Made by a program: the position numbers and the translations under genes. From NCBI RefSeq assembly GCF_006443095.1, contig NZ_VFWZ01000002.1, positions 496,001 through 560,000 of the forward strand: a DNA stretch of 64,000 nucleotides, read 5' to 3'. Of this stretch, positions 54,805-63,983 are shown piece by piece; positions within the stretch are counted from its first letter, which is position 1, and each line of letters opens with the position of its first letter. This stretch comes from Aquimarina algicola. Its GTDB lineage: Bacteria > Bacteroidota > Bacteroidia > Flavobacteriales > Flavobacteriaceae. The notes beneath the pieces are model-generated. The model was not told the origin of the DNA and did not search any database. It saw only the letters and a program-made list of their open reading frames with translations.

Positions 54805-56094
54805 TTATTCTGCTTCAATGACTTCTAATTCTACAATCTCAATTTTGGTGTTTGAAGTTTCGATTATTTTAATTTTAAAGACTCCTATTTTTACTTCGTC
54901 TCCTTCTTCGGGGATTTCTTCGGTATGATTGACGATCATACCTCCAAGAGTTTCGTAATTTTCGTCTTCTGGCAAGTCAAGTTTGTACGATTCATTAATA
55001 TAATCTACTTCTATTCGTGCAGAAAACACAAATTGAGTATCTGAAAGCTGCTGTTCTATAAGAGCAACAGAGTCATGTTCGTCTTCAATTTCTCCAAAAA
55101 GTTCTTCTACAATATCTTCTACTGTAATAATACCGCTTGTACCACCGTATTCATCAATCACAACAGCAATACTTTTTCGTTTTTTTGTTAGAAGATTAAG
55201 CACATCTTTGACAAACATTGTTTCGGGAACAAAGACTACTGGCAGCAGAATTGCTCTTAGAGATTTTGGTTTTTTAAACAATTCAAAAGAATGCAAATAC
55301 CCTATAATATCGTCTATTGTACCATTATAAACAATCAATTTAGACAACCCCGTTTCAATAAACAGTTTACTTACCTCTTCTACAGATTGTGATTTTTCTA
55401 CTGCTACTATTTCTGTTCTAGGTACCATAACTTCTCTGGATTTTACATCAGAAAAGTCTAGTGCATTTTGAAAAATTTGAATTTCACTATCAATCTCATC
55501 ATGTTCTTCTATCGTTTCCATTCTTTCATTGATATAATCTCCTAATTCTGTTTTACTAAATGCCAACTGAACTTCGTCTCCATCGGTTTTAAAAAACCGC
55601 TTCAGTACAGAATCAGAAACCCATATTACAAATGTGGAAATCGGTGCAAAAATGATATAAAAAACATATGCCGGAAACGAAAATACTTTAAGCAAAGTAT
55701 TGGAATAAATTTGAAAAAATACCTTGGGCAAAAACTCTGCTGTTATTAAAATAACAACTGTAGAAATAATTGTTTTTGTCAACAAATTAAGATCAGAAAT
55801 CAAATAATCCAAAAACCAAAAATCCGAAGGAATCAATGAGTCAAAGATACTCATTAGCACCTCTCCCATATAAAATCCATAAACCACTAATGCTATATTA
55901 TTGCCAACTAGCATTGTCGCAATGAATTTTGATGGTTTTTTTGTTAATCTTGAGAGAATTACAGACAAAAAACCTTCTTGCTTTTTTTCTATTTCGATAT
56001 GAATCTTATTAGACGATACATATGCGATTTCCATCCCTGAAAAAAACGCTGAAAGGAGTAATGAAAAAATAATAACAATGATATGAAATTCCAT
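54805..56094 (-). CDS. CNNM/CorC-type hemolysin family membrane protein
   Basis: This 429-residue protein has the CNNM (DUF21) membrane domain with three or so helices in residues 1-150 (IVIIFSLLLSAFFSGMEIAYVSS, G-x-E motif), two CBS domains at about 205-330 (MVPRTEIVAVEKSQSVEEV and IAVVIDEYGGTSGIITVEDIVEELFGEIEDEHD) and the CorC/HlyC domain at the end. Such proteins are implicated in magnesium or cobalt transport. The name hemolysin is historical. Its start is just 3 bases from the next small gene's end. Confidence 0.9.
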   Translation of the reverse strand: MEFHIIVIIFSLLLSAFFSGMEIAYVSSNKIHIEIEKKQEGFLSVILSRLTKKPSKFIATMLVGNNIALVVYGFYMGEVLMSIFDSLIPSDFWFLDYLISDLNLLTKTIISTVVILITAEFLPKVFFQIYSNTLLKVFSFPAYVFYIIFAPISTFVIWVSDSVLKRFFKTDGDEVQLAFSKTELGDYINERMETIEEHDEIDSEIQIFQNALDFSDVKSREVMVPRTEIVAVEKSQSVEEVSKLFIETGLSKLIVYNGTIDDIIGYLHSFELFKKPKSLRAILLPVVFVPETMFVKDVLNLLTKKRKSIAVVIDEYGGTSGIITVEDIVEELFGEIEDEHDSVALIEQQLSDTQFVFSARIEVDYINESYKLDLPEDENYETLGGMIVNHTEEIPEEGDEVKIGVFKIKIIETSNTKIEIVELEVIEAE

Positions 56095-56097
56095 GAA

Positions 56098-56292
56098 TTA
56101 ATCTCTGTTATTCGCTTCGAATCGTTTTCTAAATCGTCTTTTAAAGAAAAACATAAATATTGCAGCTACGGCAAAGAAAATATAAAGGAAGCTTCTGCCT
56201 CCTTCTTGCCCCCATTCTGTATATGCCTCATAAATAAAAAAGAGCATGATCGCCAAATACGCATACTCAAAAAATCTAAATACTTTCATCAT
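56098..56292 (-). CDS. Small membrane protein, 64 aa
   Basis: The 64-residue protein has two hydrophobic stretches (about 8-22 and 34-50) and a very basic tail (FKRRFRKRFE). It lies 3 bases before the CNNM gene and 12 bases after lptC on the same strand, so it belongs to the same envelope-related run. No family recognised beyond small conserved membrane proteins of Flavobacteriia. Confidence 0.7.
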   Translation of the reverse strand: MMKVFRFFEYAYLAIMLFFIYEAYTEWGQEGGRSFLYIFFAVAAIFMFFFKRRFRKRFEANNRD

Positions 56293-56304
56293 AAAAAAGT
56301 TGAG

Positions 56305-56865
56305 TTACTCCTCTATAAACATTACACCATCATTAATTCTTGAATTCAAGATAGTAAAATCTTGATTAGCATCAAAACCATCTGCTTCATTAATATTACC
56401 ATCAGGCAAAAAGCTTTTGTAAGGATAATCTGTAAATATCCAGTTTATTTTTTGATCCCAATATAGCTGTTCAGCCTGAAGATGTGTACTATCAGCTGTT
56501 TTAATATCCACGTTACCACGCATATCTATAATACCTGTTTGCTGATACGAAATGGCATAATCTGATGTAACCACACTTACTTTTCCTTCTTTATCAATAA
56601 TATCAAGGATGATGCCTTCTGGAAATTCATGATATGCAAAAGACTTGTTTGAGTAATCCAATATTTTTGGTGTTTTAAGTACAGCTGTTAATCGACCAGA
56701 ATCTGTATATTTTAAATTCACCTCAAATGCCTCCGCAATAGGAGCTTCTTTCTGTACAAGCATACCTGAAGGTTTACTTTCTTCTGACTGGCATGAAAAA
56801 AACATTGTCACAGCAATTGCTGTGACAATGTTTAATAATATATGATGTTGTTTATAATTTTGCAT
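56305..56865 (-). CDS. lptC: LPS export ABC transporter periplasmic protein LptC
   Basis: The start is the ATG at 56865, giving 186 residues with a lipoprotein signal peptide (lipobox TMFFSCQS, Cys25); a longer frame would run into the upstream gene. The stop of that gene and this ATG overlap as TAATG. The body is the LptC beta-jellyroll: YTDSGRLTAVLKTPKI, ITKEGKVSVV-like strands and MRGNVDIKTADSTHLQAEQLYWDQ. LptC takes lipopolysaccharide from LptB2FG to the Lpt bridge. Bacteroidota LptC proteins are often annotated as lipoproteins. Confidence 0.88.
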   Translation of the reverse strand: MQNYKQHHILLNIVTAIAVTMFFSCQSEESKPSGMLVQKEAPIAEAFEVNLKYTDSGRLTAVLKTPKILDYSNKSFAYHEFPEGIILDIIDKEGKVSVVTSDYAISYQQTGIIDMRGNVDIKTADSTHLQAEQLYWDQKINWIFTDYPYKSFLPDGNINEADGFDANQDFTILNSRINDGVMFIEE

Positions 56866-58235
56866 TACAACTTTGGAACTCTTACAGTTTCTCCAATCCA
56901 GCATCCTATAGAAACAGAACTTATTCCTGGATTATTGAAGATATCAGTTTTTGTAGGTGCTTTTGCTTTATAATTAGCAGCGTATTTATTTGCACTACTT
57001 TTTAAACTTGGATCAACTTTCCCTGCTCTTCTTGCATAATTTTCTGCTAACCAATATACTGCTCTTTTAGAGAACACATCATTACCACAGCTATTAGCAC
57101 TACTTGCGATCATACTTGCAATCCTTAGATAACAAACTCCCATAGATGGTTTTTGTTGTAATGCTTTTCTGTAGTAAGATCTTGCTTTTCCTTTACTACC
57201 TTGTTTTTTCATTACTTCTCCAATTTTGAAGTATACTTTGGCCTTATCACTAGCTTTGGTTTCTAAGTCTGCAGATTGATTAAAATATTTCAATGCTGTA
57301 GATGTTTTCTTATCTTTTAAAGCAAGTATCCCTAGATAGTAAGCTGTTTTAGCAGAAGGCTCTAATTTGTGCTGAGACTCCACAAGCTTAAAAAATAATG
57401 GATCGTCTGTACATTCTTTTGAATACATTCTTCTCGAAGCACTTTTTACCCAATTAATGTCTGATTTTTTAGCTTCAAACTGACCATTATATAAAGGTAT
57501 AAGGTTTTTACAATCAGCTAGCTCACCTAATTTTTGATTGATACCAGATTTTACTTTACTAAAGGCAGTCAAGTTAATTCCTGAATTTTTTAATTTTCTT
57601 TTTTCTTTAGAACTTAATGCCGTTCCTGCCTCTTCTTTTTCTGTAAGAGTAGCAATTATTTTTGCTAGTCTACTTTCTTCTGCTTCGATTTTTTCTGTTA
57701 CCTCATCATACGAGTCAAAAACTTCTTGAAGTTCTTTTTTCTTCTCTCTATGTAAGTCAACTAAAAGTGAAAAGTAGGTATATAATTTCTTTGGTCTCTT
57801 AAAGTTAGCCTTATCTTCAGTATATGCTTTATTGAACTCTGCAAACTGGCTTGCTTTGTCTCCTATTTTGTTATCATACATGATCTGACCGATATCAGAA
57901 TGCATGTCTCCTATTTTGGTCTTAGCTGGAAAATATTGAAAACGCTCTTTCCATAAAGTAATTTTTTCTTTTGCAATGCCAAGCTTATCTCCATCGGCTG
58001 CTTTTTTATATTTTGCTTCCAGCAATTTTTGTCCAAATTGATATGTAGCAAGACTGTAACTTGGGCAATCTTTTCTTACTTTCCATAAAGGCTCTTCAGC
58101 AGAGTCCCAATTCTTTACTTTAGCATGCTCATAAGCTATCGAAGCCGTGGTTGCGCAATCTGTAGCCTGAGCATTTGTATTTGCTATGCCAAGAACTACT
58201 CCTGCTGCTATCGTAAATAAAGTTTTAGTATTCAT
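56865..58235 (-). CDS. TPR-repeat exported protein
   Basis: This 456-residue protein has a signal peptide (about 1-22, GVVLGIANTNAQA) and tetratricopeptide-like repeats, clearest at about 290-400 (LGILALKDKKTSTALKYFNQS, VYFKIGEVMKKQGSKGKARSYYRKAL). The middle is a long coiled-coil-like segment with E, K and L. TPR proteins assemble complexes; here it lies between an outer-membrane protein and lptC, and a role in envelope assembly is inferred. Translation of lptC is coupled by the TAATG overlap. Confidence 0.85.
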   Translation of the reverse strand: MNTKTLFTIAAGVVLGIANTNAQATDCATTASIAYEHAKVKNWDSAEEPLWKVRKDCPSYSLATYQFGQKLLEAKYKKAADGDKLGIAKEKITLWKERFQYFPAKTKIGDMHSDIGQIMYDNKIGDKASQFAEFNKAYTEDKANFKRPKKLYTYFSLLVDLHREKKKELQEVFDSYDEVTEKIEAEESRLAKIIATLTEKEEAGTALSSKEKRKLKNSGINLTAFSKVKSGINQKLGELADCKNLIPLYNGQFEAKKSDINWVKSASRRMYSKECTDDPLFFKLVESQHKLEPSAKTAYYLGILALKDKKTSTALKYFNQSADLETKASDKAKVYFKIGEVMKKQGSKGKARSYYRKALQQKPSMGVCYLRIASMIASSANSCGNDVFSKRAVYWLAENYARRAGKVDPSLKSSANKYAANYKAKAPTKTDIFNNPGISSVSIGCWIGETVRVPKL

Positions 58236-58255
58236 AGCTATAGTAATTATTGTAT

Positions 58256-59491
58256 TTAATTATATTTTATTTTTCTAAACCATTTATCATTCAATGATAA
58301 TCCTAAAGAGAAATTAAAGTATTCTTCCTTTACTAATCCAAAATCTGTTTTTCCTCTTTGACCATACTCAAATCCTAGATTAACATTTGAGAAAAGTCTT
58401 CCAACAGGTAACCCTAAACCAAAAGATATGCCAAACTCATCTATAGACTCTCCATTAATATTGAATCCTGTCTCTTCATATCTAAATCCTGCTCTATACA
58501 CAACTCGACTAAGATAGCTGGTGAGCGAATTATATTTAGGTATATAATACCCCCCTACTTTATATATTGAAGCGTTTTTATATTCTACATTTCGTTGGGT
58601 TAAAAAAGTATCTTCAAAATCTTCAGTACCTCTATACCCATATTCTGCCCCTACAAACCATTTTCTTTTCTCTCCGATACCTCCACCAACTCTAAGCTCT
58701 GCCGGGAGATCAATATCTTCGTCAATATCTTCTATGCCTTGGCTTTGTATTACTACTTCACGATTAGCAGAATTTATAAGCACAGTAGCTAAGTCTCGTT
58801 CTCGTTCTGTACCAATTGAGAACGACGGTGCTCCCGATGCTGATAATGAAAGTTCAAGCTTTTCAGTTATCATAGCATTATACATCATCCCAAAAGACAT
58901 AGTAAACGCAGATAAATTAATCTTATTTTGTTCCCTTGTATCAAATTGTACTCCTGACCTACTTAAGATTGCTTTATTTTCTATGTTACCAAAATTATAA
59001 TTTAAATCTAAACCAACACTAATATTCTTGTTAACTTTAAATCCGGTTGATACAAAAACTTTATTTAAACCTCCTTCTCCTGTAAACCTACTCTCTCCAT
59101 TGCTAGACTCTAATTCATAACCAACAGATGTAGTTGGCATCACTCCAAACCCAAAACCAAATCTACCGGCAGGAATACCTACTACTAAATAATCCAGAGA
59201 GGCATTTTCTCCTGATGAAGATTCTGTTTGATTACTAAAATTAAAGTTATTGTAAGACGCTCCTATACCATATGTGGTAAGCGCCAAACGACCATAAGCT
59301 GCAGGATTTTGAAGATTTACATGTATGCTATCTCCTATAATACTCAATCCCCCCATAGATCTGTTCTCTGCCGTCCCCTTGAATTTAGGAAGTCCTAATC
59401 CATAAAAAGAATATGGTGACGATGTTCCTTCTTGAGCACTAGATATTACGGTAACATGTACCAATATAACTACTAAAATCTTTTTTATCAT
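58256..59491 (-). CDS. Outer membrane beta-barrel protein, FadL-like
   Basis: The 411-residue protein has a signal peptide (about 1-19, VTVISSAQ) and a chain of short amphipathic beta strands to the C-terminus, starting with SSPYSFYGLGLPKF and rich in G, N and aromatic residues, as expected for an outer-membrane barrel. It resembles the FadL/OMPP1 or PorV-like group common in Bacteroidota, but a substrate cannot be given. Its start overlaps coaX by four bases (59488-59491). Confidence 0.85.
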   Translation of the reverse strand: MIKKILVVILVHVTVISSAQEGTSSPYSFYGLGLPKFKGTAENRSMGGLSIIGDSIHVNLQNPAAYGRLALTTYGIGASYNNFNFSNQTESSSGENASLDYLVVGIPAGRFGFGFGVMPTTSVGYELESSNGESRFTGEGGLNKVFVSTGFKVNKNISVGLDLNYNFGNIENKAILSRSGVQFDTREQNKINLSAFTMSFGMMYNAMITEKLELSLSASGAPSFSIGTERERDLATVLINSANREVVIQSQGIEDIDEDIDLPAELRVGGGIGEKRKWFVGAEYGYRGTEDFEDTFLTQRNVEYKNASIYKVGGYYIPKYNSLTSYLSRVVYRAGFRYEETGFNINGESIDEFGISFGLGLPVGRLFSNVNLGFEYGQRGKTDFGLVKEEYFNFSLGLSLNDKWFRKIKYN

Positions 59492-60219
59492 TTATTTTTA
59501 TTAATGGATAAAATGTGGTTTAATCCTTCCAATAAAAAATTGGAAGTGGCAAATATGCTATTTTTTAATCTTTTAGACAAAAAATGTGCATCTCCTCCGG
59601 TTAAAATAACTGTTAAATCAGGATAAATGTTGCAATATTCCTCAATTAGTCCATCAATTTCGTGCAAAACTCCAAAAATCACCCCCGAATGTATTGCTTC
59701 GTTTGTACTCTTTCCTATAAGATCTTCTGGAGATTTAATTTCTAATAAAGGTAATTTTGCAGTATAGTTATTGAGACTATGATATCGAAGTCGAATTCCC
59801 GGGGCTATCGCTCCTCCCAAATACTCTTCTTTGGTATTTTTAAAATCATATGTGATACAAGTACCTGCATCTATAACCAAAACATTTTTATTTGGATATT
59901 GATCTACTGCCGCCGCTACCAAAGCTAACCTATCTATTCCTAAAGTTTGAGGGGTTTCATATAAATTTTTGAATGGAAATGTAATTAAATGATCAACAAC
60001 AAGAGTAGAGAATCTTTTTTTTACAAAATCAATATTTTCTTTTTCTAGATTAGACACAGAAGAAATAACGGCATTTGAAAGCAGTGGGTAATCATCTTTT
60101 ATTTCTCGCACTACTTTCTTAAAATCAACTTGTTGAACATTAGTTTTATGTACAAGTCCTGAGTGGTTAAAAACTCCTATTTTGGTTAATGTATTCCCTA
60201 CGTCTATAACAAGATTCAT
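59488..60219 (-). CDS. coaX: Type III pantothenate kinase
   Basis: The start is the ATG at 60219 (MNLVIDVGNTLTKIGV), 243 residues; the frame continues upstream across the antisense of tRNA-Phe, which is not coding. The enzyme phosphorylates pantothenate in coenzyme A synthesis. The ASKHA fold motifs are present: DVGNT near 5, GIDRLALVAA near 98, VLVIDAGTCITYDF near 118 and GGAIAPGIRLR near 135. It heads a minus-strand run with the outer-membrane protein and overlaps it by four bases. Confidence 0.95.
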   Translation of the reverse strand: MNLVIDVGNTLTKIGVFNHSGLVHKTNVQQVDFKKVVREIKDDYPLLSNAVISSVSNLEKENIDFVKKRFSTLVVDHLITFPFKNLYETPQTLGIDRLALVAAAVDQYPNKNVLVIDAGTCITYDFKNTKEEYLGGAIAPGIRLRYHSLNNYTAKLPLLEIKSPEDLIGKSTNEAIHSGVIFGVLHEIDGLIEEYCNIYPDLTVILTGGDAHFLSKRLKNSIFATSNFLLEGLNHILSINKNK

Positions 60220-60270
60220 GCTTATTTTTGTAAGTTGTAAAAATACAAAACGATTTTTTTTATTTTTTCT

Positions 60271-60301
60271 TTTGATGATTAAAAAAAGCGTTCTATATTT
60301 G
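60271..60301 (+). promoter_or_regulatory. Promoter of tRNA-Phe
   Basis: TTTG (60271-60274) and TATATTTG (60294-60301) with 19 bases between them are a perfect Bacteroidota promoter, 16 bases before the tRNA. Confidence 0.78.
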
Positions 60302-60317
60302 CATCCGCTTACAACAA

Positions 60318-60390
60318 GGTGCCTTAGCTCAGTTGGTAGAGCAAAGGACTGAAAATCCTTGTGTCCCTGGTTCGATTCCTGGAGGCACCA
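60318..60390 (+). tRNA. tRNA-Phe (GAA)
   Basis: The 73-base gene folds as a normal cloverleaf (GGTGCCT pairs with AGGCACC) with anticodon GAA in loop CTGAAAA and discriminator A; only CC follows, so CCA is not fully encoded. It has its own promoter and a terminator directly after it and is antisense to the region upstream of coaX. Confidence 0.96.
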
Positions 60391-60394
60391 CCTT

Positions 60395-60427
60395 AAAAGC
60401 CCAAACAAATTGTTTGGGCTTTTTTTA
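60395..60427 (+). terminator. Rho-independent terminator of tRNA-Phe
   Basis: AAGCCCAAAC pairs perfectly with GTTTGGGCTT around AAATT and is followed by a run of seven T. Typical tRNA terminator. Confidence 0.9.
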
Positions 60428-60496
60428 TGTCCATCTAATGTTTTATCCTTTGTCGAATAAAGATTACAGAAAAATTTAAGTAATTCAAAACTAGAT

Positions 60497-60919
60497 TTAA
60501 TAATCTGCCTGCCCTATATCTAATCGATAAATTTTCCCTTGATCATTAATACGAAATTTAAAGTATGTCTTAAAATCCCCCCATTTTTTGGTATGAATTT
60601 TCCCATAAATAGATAAGCCATTGTCTTCGATTTTATCCAAACTGATAAACCACTCTTCTCCTATAGCATGGGTAGAAAACTTATGAAAATCCCTTAGTTT
60701 TCCATCATCATATAACCGAGCATCTTTTGTAAAAAAAGATAACCAAAGTTTCGAATTACCTCTTTGCCAAGCCTCAAATGCTTGCTTAATCGTATTATTT
60801 GTAATCATATCAACATCTGTGGATGTTGCTCCTTTACGTTCACGATTTTCTTGCTGGCCACAGGCACTAAAAAAGGATACCATCATTAATATGTATATTG
60901 AATATATTGTTGTTTTCAT
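60497..60919 (-). CDS. NTF2/SnoaL-like lipoprotein
   Basis: The 140-residue lipoprotein (lipobox SFFSACGQ, Cys20) has the nuclear-transport-factor-2 layout of a small conical fold: IKQAFEAWQRGNSKLWLSFFTKDARLYDDGKLRDF near 44-78 and a beta sheet after it, ending in RLDIGQADY. Members are ligand binders or small enzymes; nothing points to a substrate. It lies eight bases after the SDR gene on the same strand, so it is the last gene of the operon. Confidence 0.75.
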   Translation of the reverse strand: MKTTIYSIYILMMVSFFSACGQQENRERKGATSTDVDMITNNTIKQAFEAWQRGNSKLWLSFFTKDARLYDDGKLRDFHKFSTHAIGEEWFISLDKIEDNGLSIYGKIHTKKWGDFKTYFKFRINDQGKIYRLDIGQADY

Positions 60920-60927
60920 TATAATAT

Positions 60928-61680
60928 TTATTGATTGGCCCCTCCATTGACAAGCAGGTGTTGTCCGTTCACAAAAGATGATAAATCACTGGCAAAAAAT
61001 TCTGCCGCATTTGCGACATCCTCAACTTCGGCCAGCCTTCTCATCGGGCAGCTATCGATTAATGATTTTCTCAATTCAGAATATGCTTCGGGATCTGCAA
61101 ATATACCCGCATGATCAACTGCAAAAGGAATAATAGAGTTTACAGTAATACCACGATATCCAATTTCTTTTGCAAGTACATCTACCATATATCTTGGTGT
61201 AGTTTTGCTTCCTCCATAGATTGCCATTCCTGGAACAGGGAAAGCAGTTGTACTTGATGCTATGTAGATGATTCGCCCATTGTTTTCAATATTTTTAGCA
61301 GCTTGTTGCATGGTGAAATACGCTCCTTTTGTATTTATAGAAAATAACGTGTCAAATTGTTCTTCTGTAAATTCAATAACAGGAGTCTCGACCATCTCTA
61401 TTCCTGCGTTGGCTACCACAATATCAATTTTACCAAATACTTTCTTTGCCTCATCAAATAAACGATTAATATCTAGCGGTTTACTTACATCGGCTTGTAT
61501 TGCTACAGCTTTGCATCCCATCGCTTCAATACTTGACAAAGTCTCTTCTGCTGATATTTTATCTTTTGAATAATTGATAACAATATTGGCTCCAAGAGCG
61601 GCATATCGTTCTGCTATTGCTTTGCCCAAACCTCTTGCAGAGCCTGTTATCAAGGCTGTTTTATTTTGTAATGTATTCAT
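60928..61680 (-). CDS. SDR family oxidoreductase
   Basis: The 250-residue short-chain dehydrogenase has the Rossmann motif TGSARGLGKAI near 10, NAGIE near 89, the catalytic serine in IASSTTAF near 140, and Y-x-x-x-K in YGGSK near 154. It probably uses NAD(P)H to reduce or oxidise a carbonyl/hydroxyl substrate of unknown type. Its start overlaps the DUF1097 gene by four bases, showing coupled translation; a paralogue (62186-62926) lies two genes away. Confidence 0.9.
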   Translation of the reverse strand: MNTLQNKTALITGSARGLGKAIAERYAALGANIVINYSKDKISAEETLSSIEAMGCKAVAIQADVSKPLDINRLFDEAKKVFGKIDIVVANAGIEMVETPVIEFTEEQFDTLFSINTKGAYFTMQQAAKNIENNGRIIYIASSTTAFPVPGMAIYGGSKTTPRYMVDVLAKEIGYRGITVNSIIPFAVDHAGIFADPEAYSELRKSLIDSCPMRRLAEVEDVANAAEFFASDLSSFVNGQHLLVNGGANQ

Positions 61681-62165
61681 TCTTTTTTATTTTGAAATTT
61701 CTTGTTCACATATTTAAGTCCCGTATCATTGATTACCGCAAAAACCACTCCTACCATGATAGGAATCAACAATTGGAGTATTGGTATTGGTTTTAACTCA
61801 GGGTGAACTCCAAAAAAGATGATCAACCCAAGAAACCAAGCAGGGATATTATTTAAACCTTTGATTTTTGATAAATATGCCAAAGAACCAATAAGCACAA
61901 AAACTGTTGATGGAAACCCAAAAGTTCCTAATATGGGAACAAGCAAACCGGCTATAGATCTAATAAGTACTCCCATTACTATACCCATAAGTATCTGTAA
62001 AAAACTAGGAATATATGCTTTGATAGATTTCCCAAACAAATAATAACTTACCCAAGCAAGAAACATAGCCCAGGTAGGCCATTCTAAAGAGAATGAGATA
62101 AACACAGCCAATGCTCCGCATAGCCCCATAATAAGGGCTGTTAAAAATGTTTTCATAATATTCAA
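61677..62165 (-). CDS. DUF1097-like membrane protein
   Basis: The 162-residue protein has four to five hydrophobic helices (for example ALIMGLCGALAVFISFSLEWPTWAMFLAWVSYYLFG, IPSFLQILMGIVMGVLIRSIAGLL, PIPILQLLIPIMVGVVFAVIND), matching the DUF1097/YcdZ-type small membrane proteins. Function is unknown in the family. It sits inside an operon between two SDR genes. Confidence 0.78.
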   Translation of the reverse strand: MNIMKTFLTALIMGLCGALAVFISFSLEWPTWAMFLAWVSYYLFGKSIKAYIPSFLQILMGIVMGVLIRSIAGLLVPILGTFGFPSTVFVLIGSLAYLSKIKGLNNIPAWFLGLIIFFGVHPELKPIPILQLLIPIMVGVVFAVINDTGLKYVNKKFQNKKE

Positions 62166-62185
62166 TGATTAAATGAGTGAAATTG

Positions 62186-62926
62186 CTATGCCATTGCTCC
62201 GTTGGCTCCTATATTTTGAGCAGAAATCCATTTGGCTTCATCACTTGCCAGAAACACTACTATCTTTGCAATATCCTCTGGTTCTCCAATGCGGCTAAAC
62301 GCTGATAAAGAAGCTAATTTATTGATCACAGTTTCTGGTTTTCCTGAGGTAAACAATTCTGTATTTGTGGGGCCTGGGGAAATTGAATTTACATTAATAC
62401 CTCTATACCCAACTTCTTTTGCAAAAACTCGTGTCAACTGCTCGACAGCAGCTTTTGTAGCTACATAAGGCCCATAAGTAGGCAACATAATTCTATTAAC
62501 AGAGGTTGAAAAATTGATTATACTTCCATTTTCTGCTAATCGTGTGGCTGCTTCGCGAAGCGTATTAAACACGCCTTTTATATTTACATTTAATTGTTTG
62601 TCAAAATCCTCATCTGTGGTATCTTTAATAAGCGTATTTATCATAATACCGGCGTTATTAACCAAAATGTCAACTTTTCCGTAATGCTCGATAGCAGCAT
62701 CAAAAAGTTTTTTTACATCTATTGTACTACTTACATCAGCTTGCAAAGCTATAGCATCTCTACCAATAATTTTAATCTGTTCTACAACCGCTTTGGCTGC
62801 TTGTTTACTCCCTGAGTAATTGACAATCACTTTTGCTCCTGCTCTTGCAAGACAAATTGCTACTTCTGCTCCGATTCCTCTTGATGCGCCTGTTACAAGG
62901 GCTACTTTTCCTAATACATCACTCAT
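62186..62926 (-). CDS. SDR family oxidoreductase (glucose/3-oxoacyl-ACP type)
   Basis: The start is the ATG at 62926 (MSDVLGKVALVTGASRGIG), 246 residues; the longer frame to 63001 adds a non-conserved stretch. It has TGASRGIG near 13, NNAGIM near 90, the catalytic S in INFSTSVN near 142 and YVATK near 157. It lacks the residues that tell a specific substrate. It heads the operon with DUF1097, the second SDR and the NTF2-like lipoprotein, downstream of an AraC regulator gene. Confidence 0.9.
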   Translation of the reverse strand: MSDVLGKVALVTGASRGIGAEVAICLARAGAKVIVNYSGSKQAAKAVVEQIKIIGRDAIALQADVSSTIDVKKLFDAAIEHYGKVDILVNNAGIMINTLIKDTTDEDFDKQLNVNIKGVFNTLREAATRLAENGSIINFSTSVNRIMLPTYGPYVATKAAVEQLTRVFAKEVGYRGINVNSISPGPTNTELFTSGKPETVINKLASLSAFSRIGEPEDIAKIVVFLASDEAKWISAQNIGANGAMA

Positions 62927-63056
62927 TGTTTTATATTTTTTAAATGATACTAAATGTTTATTGAACAAAAGTAGTGTGGTAAGCAATCTTGTATGTTGCA
63001 AATTCTAAAGCATCATTTGCATATTTTAAATATAAATAAGGAAAGAGAAAATTCCA

Positions 63057-63983
63057 TTATAGATTATTTTGCTCCTTTCTATATTGAATAGGAGAAATGT
63101 TTACATGTTTTTTGAAATAATTACTAAAATGTGCAGTTTCAGAAAACCCTAATACATACGCTATTTCTTTAATAGGCATAGATGAATTTTGTAATAAAGA
63201 TTTGGCTTCTACAATAGTTTTATCAGCAATCCAAGTACTAATAGATTTTCCAGTTTTGGTCTTTACAATATTACCTAAATAGTTAGGATGTAGGTTTTGC
63301 GTATCTGCATAATCCTGAATTCTAAATACCTGTTCTGTTTTTCTTTCAATTAAATCACGATAGTGTTTTTCTAACGACTTTTTAAATGATTTAACGATTT
63401 GTGAACTTCTGTTTCCTTCATAAATTGGATTGTAATCTTCCCAAAAGTACGCTTTGATTTTGTAAAGTAAGATTGCTAAAAGGTGACCGATAATTTGATA
63501 TTTATCAAGAGATTGTTCAGTATACTCTTTATGAATTTGTAAATAAATATTTTCAGTTTCATTATAAAATTGATCACTCGCAATTTTTGGACTAATTATC
63601 TCTGTAAGTAAAAAAGGAAATTCAGAATAAATATCCTGACGTATATATTGTTTTAAGAATGTTTCATCAAAAGTAATAAGATATACTTCTTCAATTTTTT
63701 CCCAACTGAATGTTCGGTAATTACTTGGATTAGTAAAGTAGATAGAATGGGGTTGAACTTCAAAAGAAGTATCATCGATAGTATATTTCCCTATGCCTTC
63801 TTTTACAAATAGAAATGAAAAATAATCCGGTCGAAATGATAATGATTCATAAGGAAGTTTAAAATTTATTGCTTTTAGATTAAGAATAGCAAACCCTTCT
63901 TTGGCTTGAATCATATCTACGGGTAACCCTAAATGAATATATAATTCATATAATGATTTTGTTTCAGGGTTTTCATTTTTCAT
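63057..63983 (-). CDS. AraC family transcriptional regulator
   Basis: The 308-residue protein has a cupin-like N-terminal domain (about 40-150) and the double HTH of AraC proteins at the end: FRIQDYADTQNLHPNYLGNIVKTKTG near 218 and IKEIAYVLGFSETAHFSNYFKKHVNISPIQYR near 272, a standard AraC pattern with P-x-x-Y-R. It lies upstream of the SDR/DUF1097 operon on the same strand, with 130 bases between, and is the natural candidate regulator. Nearby at the edge there is no other gene. Confidence 0.92.
   Translation of the reverse strand: MKNENPETKSLYELYIHLGLPVDMIQAKEGFAILNLKAINFKLPYESLSFRPDYFSFLFVKEGIGKYTIDDTSFEVQPHSIYFTNPSNYRTFSWEKIEEVYLITFDETFLKQYIRQDIYSEFPFLLTEIISPKIASDQFYNETENIYLQIHKEYTEQSLDKYQIIGHLLAILLYKIKAYFWEDYNPIYEGNRSSQIVKSFKKSLEKHYRDLIERKTEQVFRIQDYADTQNLHPNYLGNIVKTKTGKSISTWIADKTIVEAKSLLQNSSMPIKEIAYVLGFSETAHFSNYFKKHVNISPIQYRKEQNNL

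Noticed and set aside
60220..60408. N-terminal extension of pantothenate kinase
   Set aside because: These codons are the antisense of tRNA-Phe and its leader; the conserved enzyme start MNLVIDVGNT is at 60219.
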